Positions 18,418 to 26,490 of a DNA stretch of 64,000 nt are shown here, in pieces (position 1 is the stretch's first letter; the number at the start of each line of letters is the position of its first letter). This DNA is from an uncultured Lachnospiraceae bacterium (lineage in GTDB: Bacteria > Bacillota > Clostridia > Lachnospirales > Lachnospiraceae): assembly GCA_934309145.1 (NCBI GenBank), contig CAKRCW010000002.1, positions 62,001 to 126,000 on the forward strand, written 5' to 3'. The notes beneath the pieces are model-generated. The model saw only the letters and a program-made list of their open reading frames with translations, ran no database searches and had not been told where the DNA came from. Both the position numbers and the translations under genes were made by a program.

Positions 18418-19455
18418 TTACAATATCATCATAGCATCCCCAAATGAGAAAAATCTATATTCTTCTTTAACAGCCACCTCATATGCCTGAAGTATCTTTT
18501 CTCTGTCATAGAGCGCAGATACAAGCATAAGAAGTGTTGATTCCGGAAGATGGAAATTCGTTATAAGTCTGTCCACAACCTTAAATTTATATCCCGGATA
18601 TATAAATATATCTGTCCAGCCACTCTTCGGTGTTATATATCCGTTATCGTCTGCAACAGTCTCCAAGGTTCTTGTGCTTGTTGTTCCAACAGAAACAACC
18701 TTTCCACCATTCTTCTTTGTCTCATTTATTATATTAGCAGCAATCTCATCAATAACATAAAATTCGCTATGCATATGATGCTCTAATATATTATCTACCT
18801 TGACCGGACGGAATGTTCCAAGTCCAACATGAAGCGTAACTCTGGCTATCTTTACGCCCATATCGGAAACCTTTTGCAAGAGTTCCTCAGTAAAGTGCAA
18901 GCCTGCTGTAGGTGCTGCCGCAGAACCACTGTGCGTTGCATAGACCGTCTGATATCTGTCCTTATCCTCAAGTCTGTGTGTTATATAAGGCGGAAGCGGC
19001 ATCTGCCCAAGCTCATCTAAAACCTCTTCAAAGATACCATCATAGGTAAATTTAATTAATCTGTTACCCTCATCTACTATATCTATAACCTCGCCGACAA
19101 GCTTTCCATCACCAAATGATATCTTAGCACCAACTCTTGCTTTCTTGCCTGGCTTTACCAAAGTCTCCCATACTCTGTCATCATGTCTTTTAAGGAGAAG
19201 CACCTCTATTGAAGCTCCGGTCTCCTCCTTGACACCGATTAATCTTGCAGGAATTACCTTTGTGTCATTTATTACAAGGCAATCTCCCGGATTAAGATAA
19301 TCCACAATATCACTGAAATGCCTGTGGCTTATCTCTCCCGTCTCACGATTTAACACCATGAGACGGGAATCACTTCTCTTCTTTAACGGATCCTGAGCTA
19401 TAAGCCGCTCCGGAAGGTCATAATAAAAATCACTTAATTTCATTTCTTCAATCAT
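18418..19455 (-). CDS. queA: S-adenosylmethionine:tRNA ribosyltransferase-isomerase
   Basis: This 345-residue enzyme transfers the ribosyl part of SAM to preQ1 in tRNA, making epoxyqueuosine. The family start KLSDFYYDLPERLIAQDP and the motifs CLVINDTKVIPARL, PTAGLHFTEELL, THVGLGTF-like VTLHVGLGTFRPV and NFHLPESTLLMLVSA are all present. It starts 4 bases after the pheT stop, so it is co-expressed with PheRS under the T-box. ATG codons at 19455 and 19443 are both possible. Confidence 0.96.
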   Translation of the reverse strand: MIEEMKLSDFYYDLPERLIAQDPLKKRSDSRLMVLNRETGEISHRHFSDIVDYLNPGDCLVINDTKVIPARLIGVKEETGASIEVLLLKRHDDRVWETLVKPGKKARVGAKISFGDGKLVGEVIDIVDEGNRLIKFTYDGIFEEVLDELGQMPLPPYITHRLEDKDRYQTVYATHSGSAAAPTAGLHFTEELLQKVSDMGVKIARVTLHVGLGTFRPVKVDNILEHHMHSEFYVIDEIAANIINETKKNGGKVVSVGTTSTRTLETVADDNGYITPKSGWTDIFIYPGYKFKVVDRLITNFHLPESTLLMLVSALYDREKILQAYEVAVKEEYRFFSFGDAMMIL

Positions 19456-19459
19456 AACT

Positions 19460-21886
19460 CTACGCTCTTATCTCTATTCCAATCTTCTTAAGCTCTTCAA
19501 GAATCTTATCTACAGCAGGATTAACATCTGCATCTGACAAGGTTCTGGTCTTATCTCTGAATACAAGTGAGTACGCTACTGACTTCTTACCCGGTGCAAC
19601 CTGCTCACCCTCATATACATCAAACAGCTTATAAGACTCTAATATCTTACCACCGTTCTTCTTGATTATTTTTTCAATATGGCCAACAAAAATCTGCTTA
19701 TCAACAACAAGACTTAAGTCTCTTGTTATTGCAGGGAATTTAGCTATTCCCTCATACTTTCTGTCGAAGTTAGAAAGCATGGTCACAACATCCATATTAA
19801 GCACTGCTACATACACTTCAGTCTTAATGGCATAGTTGTCTGCTGCCTCAGGATGAAGCTGTCCCATATATCCTATGTTAAGCTTGCCCTTCATAATGTT
19901 AGCCTGTCTACCCGGATGAAGGAATGGATGCTCTGTTGTAGGCTCATAGCTTACTTCCTTGCTAAATCCAAGGTTATCTGTAAGCTCCTCGATAACGCCC
20001 TTCAAATTAAAGAAGTCTCCCTCTCCATACATACCAAGTGTGAGCTTCATCTGCTCCTCAGGGAGCTCTGTTAATGGCAAAGCCTTAGGTATATATACAT
20101 TTGCGAGCTCATATAGTCTCGCATTCTTATTTCTTCTGTTATAGTTTGTAGAAAGAGATGTAAGTATTCCATTCAAAGGAAGAGTTCTCATTATAGAGAA
20201 ATCCTCACCGAGTGGGTTCATTATCTCAATAGCCTGTCTGTACTTAGAATCCGCTGGAATAAGAAGCTTATCAAATACCTTTGGACTCTCAAATGAGTAA
20301 CACATACCGCCAGAGAAACCATTTCCTTCTACAATAGTTCTTGCAACATCATTTATTCTCTCTGCGTAGCTCTTCTTACCGGCAGTTGACTCGCCATGTG
20401 GAAGAGTTACAGGAATATTGTCATATCCGTAGAAGCGTGCTACCTCCTCAGCCAAATCTGCCATGCAATTAAGGTCCTGTCTGAATGTAGGTATCGTAAG
20501 TGTATTTGCAGCCTCATCGTACGAAAGCTCAAGCTTCCTAAATATAGCGAGCATATCCTCTGATGATATATCTGTTCCAAGGAGCTTATTCATCTTATCC
20601 GGCTCGAAAGGAAGAACCTTCTCGTGTACAGGATTAGGATATACATCAACAACTCCGTCAACAACCTTACCACAGCCAAGCTCCTCGATAAGCTGACAAG
20701 CTCTGTTTATTGCCTCAAGGGCAAGGTTAGGATCAAGTCCCTTAACAAACTTTGCAGCTGCATCAGTTGCAAGACCGATTCTCTTAGAGGAAAGTCTTAT
20801 GTTAGTTCCATCAAAGCATGCAGCCTCAAATAAAAGAGTTTTTATGTCATCAGTAACCATAGAGTTCTCTCCACCCATAATACCGGCAATTCCTATCTCC
20901 TTATCGCCATCACATATCATTAAGACATCCTTATCCATGTCTCTCTCCTGACCATCAAGAGTAACAAATTTATCTCCATCCTTGGCACGGCGAACTATTA
21001 TCTTATGACCTGCTATAGTATCAAGGTCATACGCGTGCATAGGCTGTCCATATTCCTCCATTACATAATTTGTTATATCTACTAAATTGTTGATTGAACG
21101 TATTCCCTGTGATGCAAGTCTCTCTCTCATCCACTTAGGTGATGGTCCAATCTTAAGGTCTGTAACAACTCTCGCTGTATATCTAGGACATAAATCTGTA
21201 TCCTGCACCTCTACAGATATATAATCATTAACGTCTCCGCCCGAACCCTTTACAGTTACAACAGGTGGTATAAACTTCTTGTCAAAGGTTGCGGCAGCCT
21301 CTCTTGCCATACCAAGCATAGAAAAACAATCCACTCTGTTTGATGTAATCTCATACTCAACAACAGAATCATTTAATCCAAGTGCTGCAACTGCGTCATC
21401 ACCAGGCTTAACACCTGAATCCTCAGGGAATATATATATACCATACTCTGGTGCTTCCGGATATAAATCTCTTGATGAGCCAAGCTCCTCGATACTGCAC
21501 ATCATACCATCTGACTCTATTCCTCTGAGTTTACCCTTCTTAATCTTAATTCCATCCTCAGGAAGAGCCTCACCATTATGTCCACCAGCAACCTTACCGC
21601 CATCGAGAACTGTAGGAACAAGGTCTCCCTCATTCACATTAGGTGCTCCTGTAACTATCTGAATTGTCTCAGTGCCAATATTTACCTGACATATAATAAG
21701 CTTATCAGCATCAGGGTGCTTCTCTATCTTCTCAATCTTACCAACAACTATCTTCTCTAAGTTCTTATCCTTCTTCTCATAGCCCTCTACATGTGAGCCT
21801 GACAGTGTCATGCTGTCAACAAAATCATTTATATCAACGTCCAAATCCGGAACATATACTTTTAACCATGATATAGGTGTATTCAT
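19460..21886 (-). CDS. pheT: Phenylalanine-tRNA ligase beta subunit
   Basis: This 808-residue beta chain of the (alpha-beta)2 PheRS has an N-terminal tRNA-binding OB domain (about residues 40-150, VVGKIEKIEKHPDADKLIIC), the B3/B4 editing domain, the B5 domain and the C-terminal ferredoxin-fold anticodon-binding domain (KFPAITRDLSLVVDK). Length and domain order are normal for bacteria. It follows pheS by 48 bases under the same T-box. Confidence 0.97.
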   Translation of the reverse strand: MNTPISWLKVYVPDLDVDINDFVDSMTLSGSHVEGYEKKDKNLEKIVVGKIEKIEKHPDADKLIICQVNIGTETIQIVTGAPNVNEGDLVPTVLDGGKVAGGHNGEALPEDGIKIKKGKLRGIESDGMMCSIEELGSSRDLYPEAPEYGIYIFPEDSGVKPGDDAVAALGLNDSVVEYEITSNRVDCFSMLGMAREAAATFDKKFIPPVVTVKGSGGDVNDYISVEVQDTDLCPRYTARVVTDLKIGPSPKWMRERLASQGIRSINNLVDITNYVMEEYGQPMHAYDLDTIAGHKIIVRRAKDGDKFVTLDGQERDMDKDVLMICDGDKEIGIAGIMGGENSMVTDDIKTLLFEAACFDGTNIRLSSKRIGLATDAAAKFVKGLDPNLALEAINRACQLIEELGCGKVVDGVVDVYPNPVHEKVLPFEPDKMNKLLGTDISSEDMLAIFRKLELSYDEAANTLTIPTFRQDLNCMADLAEEVARFYGYDNIPVTLPHGESTAGKKSYAERINDVARTIVEGNGFSGGMCYSFESPKVFDKLLIPADSKYRQAIEIMNPLGEDFSIMRTLPLNGILTSLSTNYNRRNKNARLYELANVYIPKALPLTELPEEQMKLTLGMYGEGDFFNLKGVIEELTDNLGFSKEVSYEPTTEHPFLHPGRQANIMKGKLNIGYMGQLHPEAADNYAIKTEVYVAVLNMDVVTMLSNFDRKYEGIAKFPAITRDLSLVVDKQIFVGHIEKIIKKNGGKILESYKLFDVYEGEQVAPGKKSVAYSLVFRDKTRTLSDADVNPAVDKILEELKKIGIEIRA

Positions 21887-21934
21887 TATATTACCTCAAC
21901 TTTCTATACAAATATTAACTACGCTGTCTTATAA

Positions 21935-22954
21935 TTAGAACTGATTTAAGAATCTTGTATCATTCTCATATAAGAGTCTCATATCATCTATCTCATACTT
22001 AAGAAGTGTAATTCTCTCAAGGCCTATACCAAATGCAAAGCCTGAATATACGTTAGGATCTATACCGCACATCTCAAATACATGTGGATGAACCATACCA
22101 CAGCCAAGTATCTCTATCCAACCGCTGCCCTTACATACACGGCAACCCTTACCGCCACACTTAAAGCATGTTATGTCAACCTCTGCTGAAGGCTCCGTAA
22201 ATGGGAAGTGATGTGGTCTGAACTTAGTCTTTGTCTTTTCTCCGAAGAACTCCTTTGCGAACTGGTCAAGAGTTCCCTTCAAGTCCGCCATTGTTATTCC
22301 CTTGTCAACAACAAGACCCTCAACCTGATGGAATGAAGGTGAATGTGTTGCATCTACCTCATCTGAACGGAAAACACGTCCAGGTGAAAGAATTCTGATT
22401 GGGAGCTTTCCCTGTTCCATTATTCTTGCCTGAACAGGAGATGTCTGTGTTCTTAAAAGTATATCCTTATTAATATAGAATGTGTCCTGCTCATCCTTTG
22501 CAGGGTGATTAGCAGGAATGTTAAGAAGTTCAAAGTTATACTTATCATACTCAATCTCTGGTCCTGATACAACCTCATAACCCATACCTATAAACACTCT
22601 CTCCAAATCCTCAAGAGCTATCTGGTTTGGATGTCTGTGTCCATCTATCTTCTTCACGCCAGGAAGAGTAACATCTATTGTCTCTCTCTTCATCTTCTCT
22701 GCTCTTGCAGCAGAATTTAACGCCTTAAGCTTCTCCTCAAGCTTAGCCTCAATATTCTGTCTTGCCTCATTAACCATCTGTCCAACCTTAGGTCTGTCCT
22801 CAGGGGCAACATCCTTCATGCTCTTAAGAACCTGAGTAAGCTCACCCTTCTTACCAAGGATAGAAACCTTGATATCGTTCAGCATACCCGCATCTTTTGC
22901 CTCTGCGATTTTAGCTAACGCATCCTCTCTAATGCCCTGTAACTTTTCTTTCAT
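21935..22954 (-). CDS. pheS: Phenylalanine-tRNA ligase alpha subunit
   Basis: This 339-residue catalytic subunit has an N-terminal coiled coil (tRNA-binding arm, residues 1-90) and a class II synthetase core. Motif 2 is seen in GRVFRSDEVDATHSPSFHQ and motif 3 in FAFGIGLERITLLKY. A CxxCxxxxCxxC zinc-type cluster (CFKCGGKGCRVC, about residue 258) is present, as in several Firmicutes PheS. It is first in the operon and its expression is controlled by the T-box leader at 22992-23283. Confidence 0.97.
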   Translation of the reverse strand: MKEKLQGIREDALAKIAEAKDAGMLNDIKVSILGKKGELTQVLKSMKDVAPEDRPKVGQMVNEARQNIEAKLEEKLKALNSAARAEKMKRETIDVTLPGVKKIDGHRHPNQIALEDLERVFIGMGYEVVSGPEIEYDKYNFELLNIPANHPAKDEQDTFYINKDILLRTQTSPVQARIMEQGKLPIRILSPGRVFRSDEVDATHSPSFHQVEGLVVDKGITMADLKGTLDQFAKEFFGEKTKTKFRPHHFPFTEPSAEVDITCFKCGGKGCRVCKGSGWIEILGCGMVHPHVFEMCGIDPNVYSGFAFGIGLERITLLKYEIDDMRLLYENDTRFLNQF

Positions 22955-22991
22955 AGTTATTATAGTCCTCCATTTATATATTTAACTTAAC

Positions 22992-23283
22992 AAAAAACAA
23001 CGGAAGAGAGTTCCTTTCCCATAAGGGACGAAACTCTCTTCCGCGGTACCACCCTGTTTCAGCCATCTAAAGACAACTGCACTCTATATGTGTAACGTAC
23101 ATAAACGATATGTCCTACTTATAATGGGCAACCACCCACATGATTGTTCAAACATATGACTCCAGTGTGAAAATGAGCTAATGTACTTAACCTCTGCATG
23201 GTTCTCAGCCTGCGACCACACATCTCTGTAAGGTGATAACATAGCCTTGTTGCACTATCAACGCCATTATTATATTCAGCTAG
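22992..23283 (-). ncRNA. T-box leader (tRNA-Phe sensing) of pheST
   Basis: The T-box sequence AGGGTGGTACCGCGG is at 23055-23041 on the minus strand. It is followed by a terminator in which CGGAAGAGAGTT pairs with AACTCTCTTCCG (23043-23001) before a T-rich run (22992-23000). Upstream lies a stem I region with CAGAGATG- and GCTGAGAACC-type elements. The likely specifier codon is TTC (Phe) at 23171-23169. Uncharged tRNA-Phe should pair with the leader and favour the antiterminator, raising pheS-pheT-queA-GDPD expression. The family is certain; the exact specifier position is inferred. Confidence 0.95.
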
Positions 23284-23288
23284 AAATA

Positions 23289-23316
23289 ATTCTAGCACAA
23301 GAATTGAATATGTCAA
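23289..23316 (-). promoter_or_regulatory. Sigma-70 promoter of the pheST T-box operon
   Basis: On the minus strand TTGACA (23316-23311) and TAGAAT (23294-23289) are 16 bases apart. Foldback element copy 2 ends 16 bases upstream of the -35. Confidence 0.82.
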
Positions 23317-23332
23317 GGGGTTTTAGTCTGAT

Positions 23333-23560
23333 GTTTCTGTCAAATAATCATTGGCACGTTTCTTACCAGGACGCTTTTTCTCTATGGATGATGGTTCCAT
23401 TACGGGACCGCTCCCGCTTAATTGCTCCGAGCAGCGGCTCTAAATTCGTGCTATGCACTCATTAAGTGCCGGCTGTCGCAAATGTCCCTGCATGGAATCC
23501 ATCATCCATAGAGAAAAAGCGTCCTGGTAAGAAACGTGCCAATGATTATTTGACAGAAAC
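23333..23560. mobile_element. Foldback (MITE-like) element, copy 2
   Basis: The first 62 bases pair perfectly with the last 62 (ends GTTTCTGTCA and TGACAGAAAC). The pairing continues through one bulged base to ATGG/CCAT next to the head. The ~90-base head is the reverse complement of that in copy 1 (14987-15216), with a few substitutions. The direct repeat TAGTCTG lies at 23324-23330 and 23561-23567, consistent with a target duplication with 2 extra bases on one side. The right repeat contains the stop codon of the gene at 23560-24501. T-box, promoter and this element together fill the 605-base gap after pheS. Confidence 0.8.
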
Positions 23561-24501
23561 TAGTCTGCTTTGTCATTCACCCCACGAATATATCTGACAA
23601 CATCATCTATAAGTGTTTCACTGGTAAAATCAACCTCATAGAACATTTTTTCTGGGTTAGACATTGTGAGTCTGTATACCGTCTCCTTCTTCCTTCCACT
23701 ATGCTCCTTCTCAACCAGATTTTTAGACAGATATTTAATATAATCAAGCCTTATTACATCAGTTTTGGTAAGATAATTTACAACCATATAATCCTCGGTT
23801 ATATATATATTATTCTTCTTGTAAACAAGCTTTTTCTTAAGTTGAAGATTAAGCTCCTCGATAATAGAGCCCGGCTCTCCATAAGCTGCAAGCTGTCTGG
23901 CCTGTCCATTCATAAGCGGATTTAGCCACACAAGAATTGTATAAGCAAATATAAGCACACACACAACTATCGGTGCATAAAAAAATACATACACCATGGT
24001 GATAAGTGCATACGGATAATCCGGCTCACTAATAAGATACCCTGAGCTATATTCAAATATTTTCTTATTATCTAACCCTGTATTCTCAGCTAATCTGCTC
24101 AAAATATGCTCAGTTGATACATAATCCTTAACTATCTTACCTTTAATAGTTATACTATCTATATGCATCGCAGGATTCTTAGTTTTAATCAGGAAAAATA
24201 TCATATCATTATCATTCATCATGTAATAATATGCTCCCTCTATCTTTCCATCAATGTAATAGTTGAAACCTGTATAATACAAATTCTCAGCTGTGTATTT
24301 GATGTTAGTTGTATCTGCTGCCTCAAGCTCAGCTAATTTTTCATTCAAATTTTCCACCTTATCTAAATCATGGCATTTCACCTGACTCATAACAGGATAT
24401 CTGGAAAATACAAAAATGAGTATCAAAAACACAACAATCGCCGGAATTGTGATAGCGACTGTATTCTTAAGTAATAGATTTTGAAATATCTTATTTCTCA
24501 T
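23560..24501 (-). CDS. Two-pass membrane protein of unknown function
   Basis: This 313-residue protein has a membrane segment at about residues 16-34, an extracytoplasmic region of about 130 residues, a second membrane segment at about 165-192, and a cytoplasmic C-terminal domain of about 115 residues, basic with beta strands. I do not recognise the family. Its stop codon TAG lies at the edge of foldback element copy 2; the inferred pre-insertion sequence would end in TAA at the same codon, so the protein is unchanged. It has its own upstream region and no partner in the operon. Confidence 0.65.
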   Translation of the reverse strand: MRNKIFQNLLLKNTVAITIPAIVVFLILIFVFSRYPVMSQVKCHDLDKVENLNEKLAELEAADTTNIKYTAENLYYTGFNYYIDGKIEGAYYYMMNDNDMIFFLIKTKNPAMHIDSITIKGKIVKDYVSTEHILSRLAENTGLDNKKIFEYSSGYLISEPDYPYALITMVYVFFYAPIVVCVLIFAYTILVWLNPLMNGQARQLAAYGEPGSIIEELNLQLKKKLVYKKNNIYITEDYMVVNYLTKTDVIRLDYIKYLSKNLVEKEHSGRKKETVYRLTMSNPEKMFYEVDFTSETLIDDVVRYIRGVNDKAD

Positions 24502-24621
24502 ACCATAGAATTCCCCATTATTAATAGAAACATCTTAACATTTATAATACTCCAAATCAAGTAACACATTTTAATATCAAGAATAATATATACCATAAGA
24601 ATTTTAATCGGGGGCAAACCT

Positions 24622-24858
24622 ATGAGCGATTTATCAGCAACTCAGTGTGGATGCGGTTGTGGCAACAACTGGGGATTTGGCGGCAGTAACAACTGCTCAT
24701 GTATATGGATTATCTTAATATTATTATGCTGTGGTGGTTGTGGCAGCAATGGTGGTTTCTTCGGAAACGATGGCTGCGGATGTGACTGGATCTGGATTAT
24801 TTTAATCCTCTTATTCTGCTGCAACGGCAACGGAAACAGTTGTGGTTGTGGCTGCTAA
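24622..24858 (+). CDS. Small high-cysteine, glycine-rich protein with two hydrophobic repeats
   Basis: This 78-residue protein has Cys/Gly-rich blocks (CGCGCG at the N-terminus, NSCGCGC at the C-terminus) and an internal duplication: the hydrophobic segment WIILILLCC and later WIWIILILLFCC. It resembles proteins annotated in Lachnospiraceae as chorion-class high-cysteine proteins; no function is established. The composition suits a crosslinked surface, spore-coat or membrane-associated role, or metal binding, all inference. GGGGG lies 7-11 bases before the ATG, and a strong terminator follows. Confidence 0.7.
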   Translation: MSDLSATQCGCGCGNNWGFGGSNNCSCIWIILILLCCGGCGSNGGFFGNDGCGCDWIWIILILLFCCNGNGNSCGCGC

Positions 24859-24879
24859 TTCCTTCTTACCATATATGGT

Positions 24880-24910
24880 GGACTGTTGCCCCTGGCAACA
24901 GTCCTTTTTT
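24880..24910 (+). terminator. Rho-independent terminator after the high-cysteine gene
   Basis: GGACTGTTGCC (24880-24890), the 3-base loop CCT and GGCAACAGTCC (24894-24904) are followed by TTTTTT. Confidence 0.92.
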
Positions 24911-25014
24911 AATAACATATCTAATTAATGTGTTACATATATTATGATAGGAGTATAAACATATATTTTTGATAATTACAGCTTATTATCAGCGATAAAG
25001 AAAAGGTGGACATT

Positions 25015-25431
25015 ATGAACGGGAACATGCAATTTCATCCCCTCGACAATTTAATAGGGAACCAGTCCTATTCTTTTCTAGAGGCTATGGTTCCATTTGT
25101 GGAGTATCCATACAAAAAACCTTTAGTGCTGTTCATCAAGTACCAGGAATTAATGTCAATATTCCGCGCCTTAGATGACATATCCTACGTTGACTCCTGT
25201 GGTTTCAACTGTCACCCCTCCTGCATGGATGATATGATAAATGATATGTGTCATTTTCTGCCCGGAAACTTTGCGAATTCCATCAAACAGATGCAACAGA
25301 TGATGCAGATGATGGAATTCATGAACATGACATCAGCTACCACCGATAACAGTAATGCTTCTGATGCCCCACAGTCAAGCCTGTATGATAGTATTATGTC
25401 CATATTGAATGAATCTGACAATCAAAACTAA
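25015..25431 (+). CDS. Small Met/Asp-rich protein of unknown function
   Basis: This 138-residue soluble protein has an N-terminal globular part with CGFNCHPSC (possible metal site, about residues 60-70), a Met/Gln-rich helix (KQMQQMMQMMEFMNM) and a Ser/Asp-rich tail. I chose the ATG at 25015 because AAGGTGG lies 5 bases upstream; the in-frame GTG at 25006 is inside that site. It is followed closely by the gene at 25467. The family is not recognised. With the high-cysteine gene it may form a spore- or surface-related cluster. Confidence 0.6.
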   Translation: MNGNMQFHPLDNLIGNQSYSFLEAMVPFVEYPYKKPLVLFIKYQELMSIFRALDDISYVDSCGFNCHPSCMDDMINDMCHFLPGNFANSIKQMQQMMQMMEFMNMTSATTDNSNASDAPQSSLYDSIMSILNESDNQN

Positions 25432-25466
25432 TATAAATAATTTAATAATTATCAGTGAGGTGCAAA

Positions 25467-25724
25467 ATGAACTTTAACAACAACCCTAAACTAAAAAATG
25501 TTGACCCTGTAAAATTAAAAATTATTATGGAAATCAAAGAAAAAAGCAAGACAAAATCCTTAGACGAATTACTTCCGGAAATAATGAAAATTAACAAGGA
25601 ATTAAACAGGCGAAATATGAACTTTACTAAAATTGAGACGGAACTTCTCATGGAAGCTATTGAGGAGTCCCTCACTCCTGACGAGCGCAAAAAATTTAAC
25701 CTTATAAAGGAATTTATGAATTAA
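25467..25724 (+). CDS. Small charged helical protein of unknown function
   Basis: This 85-residue soluble, lysine- and glutamate-rich protein is predicted to be almost entirely helical, with no Cys and no membrane segment. I chose the ATG at 25467 with GAGGTG 4 bases upstream. It starts 35 bases after the gene at 25015 and is probably co-transcribed with it. The family is not recognised. Confidence 0.6.
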   Translation: MNFNNNPKLKNVDPVKLKIIMEIKEKSKTKSLDELLPEIMKINKELNRRNMNFTKIETELLMEAIEESLTPDERKKFNLIKEFMN

Positions 25725-25726
25725 AA

Positions 25727-25773
25727 AAAATCCCTTATCCGATATAAATATTATATATCGAATAAGGGATTTT
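25727..25773. terminator. Bidirectional terminator between convergent genes
   Basis: Twenty bases (25727-25746) pair with 25754-25773 with one mismatch around a 7-base loop. A-rich sequence precedes and T-rich sequence follows, so it can end transcripts from both sides. Confidence 0.88.
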
Positions 25774-25804
25774 ATATGTTATTATATACTACTATCTACA
25801 ATAC

Positions 25805-26464
25805 TTATAAAGTTCCACATATCACCGCAGCCATCAACAGCATATTCATTACATACGCAATTGCCGATATGTACCTATATTTACTTGCCATTCCAATAAT
25901 CGCAGCAGTTAATCCGGCTGCTATCACAAGACCTGACATATAAATATGATTAAGATATAGAACAACACCTATAATACTTAAAATCAGGCTCATCACAGCA
26001 AGCATTCTCCGCGTATGAACAGGTATCTTCTCAACCTTATCAGGCATCGGCGGGAGCAATTTACGTCTTATTTCCATCGGAACTATCTTACCCGCAGCTA
26101 TATATTCATCATTTTGTTTCATTATTTCTCCAAAAGTAGAGCTTGTACTTATTTTAACCAGCTCCCTGAACAATAAACTAAGCGACATCTCGTAACTGCA
26201 ATAATCAATCCACATTATTTTAGTGTTCAAAAAATTAAATGGCACCGGGTTTGTTTTCATGTAATATGATATTGTAAGTATATCACCATCAAGGTTATAT
26301 CTGAGGTAACGTATTCCATCCGTCATGAGTTTTCTATAATAAAAATCCTTTTTACGTTTTACAGGTCTGTATAAGTTATCTACAGCAAATTGTTCAATAA
26401 TTCCCTGAACTTTATCAATATTATCTCCCACAACGAACTGATGCATAAGCACTTCGCCTTCCAT
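25805..26464 (-). CDS. C-terminally membrane-anchored protein of unknown function
   Basis: This 219-residue protein has a soluble N-terminal domain of about 145 residues (alternating strands and helices, basic) and three hydrophobic helices near the C-terminus (about residues 150-215). AGGAGG lies 5 bases before the ATG. It follows leuS by 26 bases and is probably the last gene of the leuS operon. I do not recognise the family. Confidence 0.6.
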   Translation of the reverse strand: MEGEVLMHQFVVGDNIDKVQGIIEQFAVDNLYRPVKRKKDFYYRKLMTDGIRYLRYNLDGDILTISYYMKTNPVPFNFLNTKIMWIDYCSYEMSLSLLFRELVKISTSSTFGEIMKQNDEYIAAGKIVPMEIRRKLLPPMPDKVEKIPVHTRRMLAVMSLILSIIGVVLYLNHIYMSGLVIAAGLTAAIIGMASKYRYISAIAYVMNMLLMAAVICGTL

Positions 26465-26490
26465 TGTTACCTCCTATTTCTGTTAATTGT

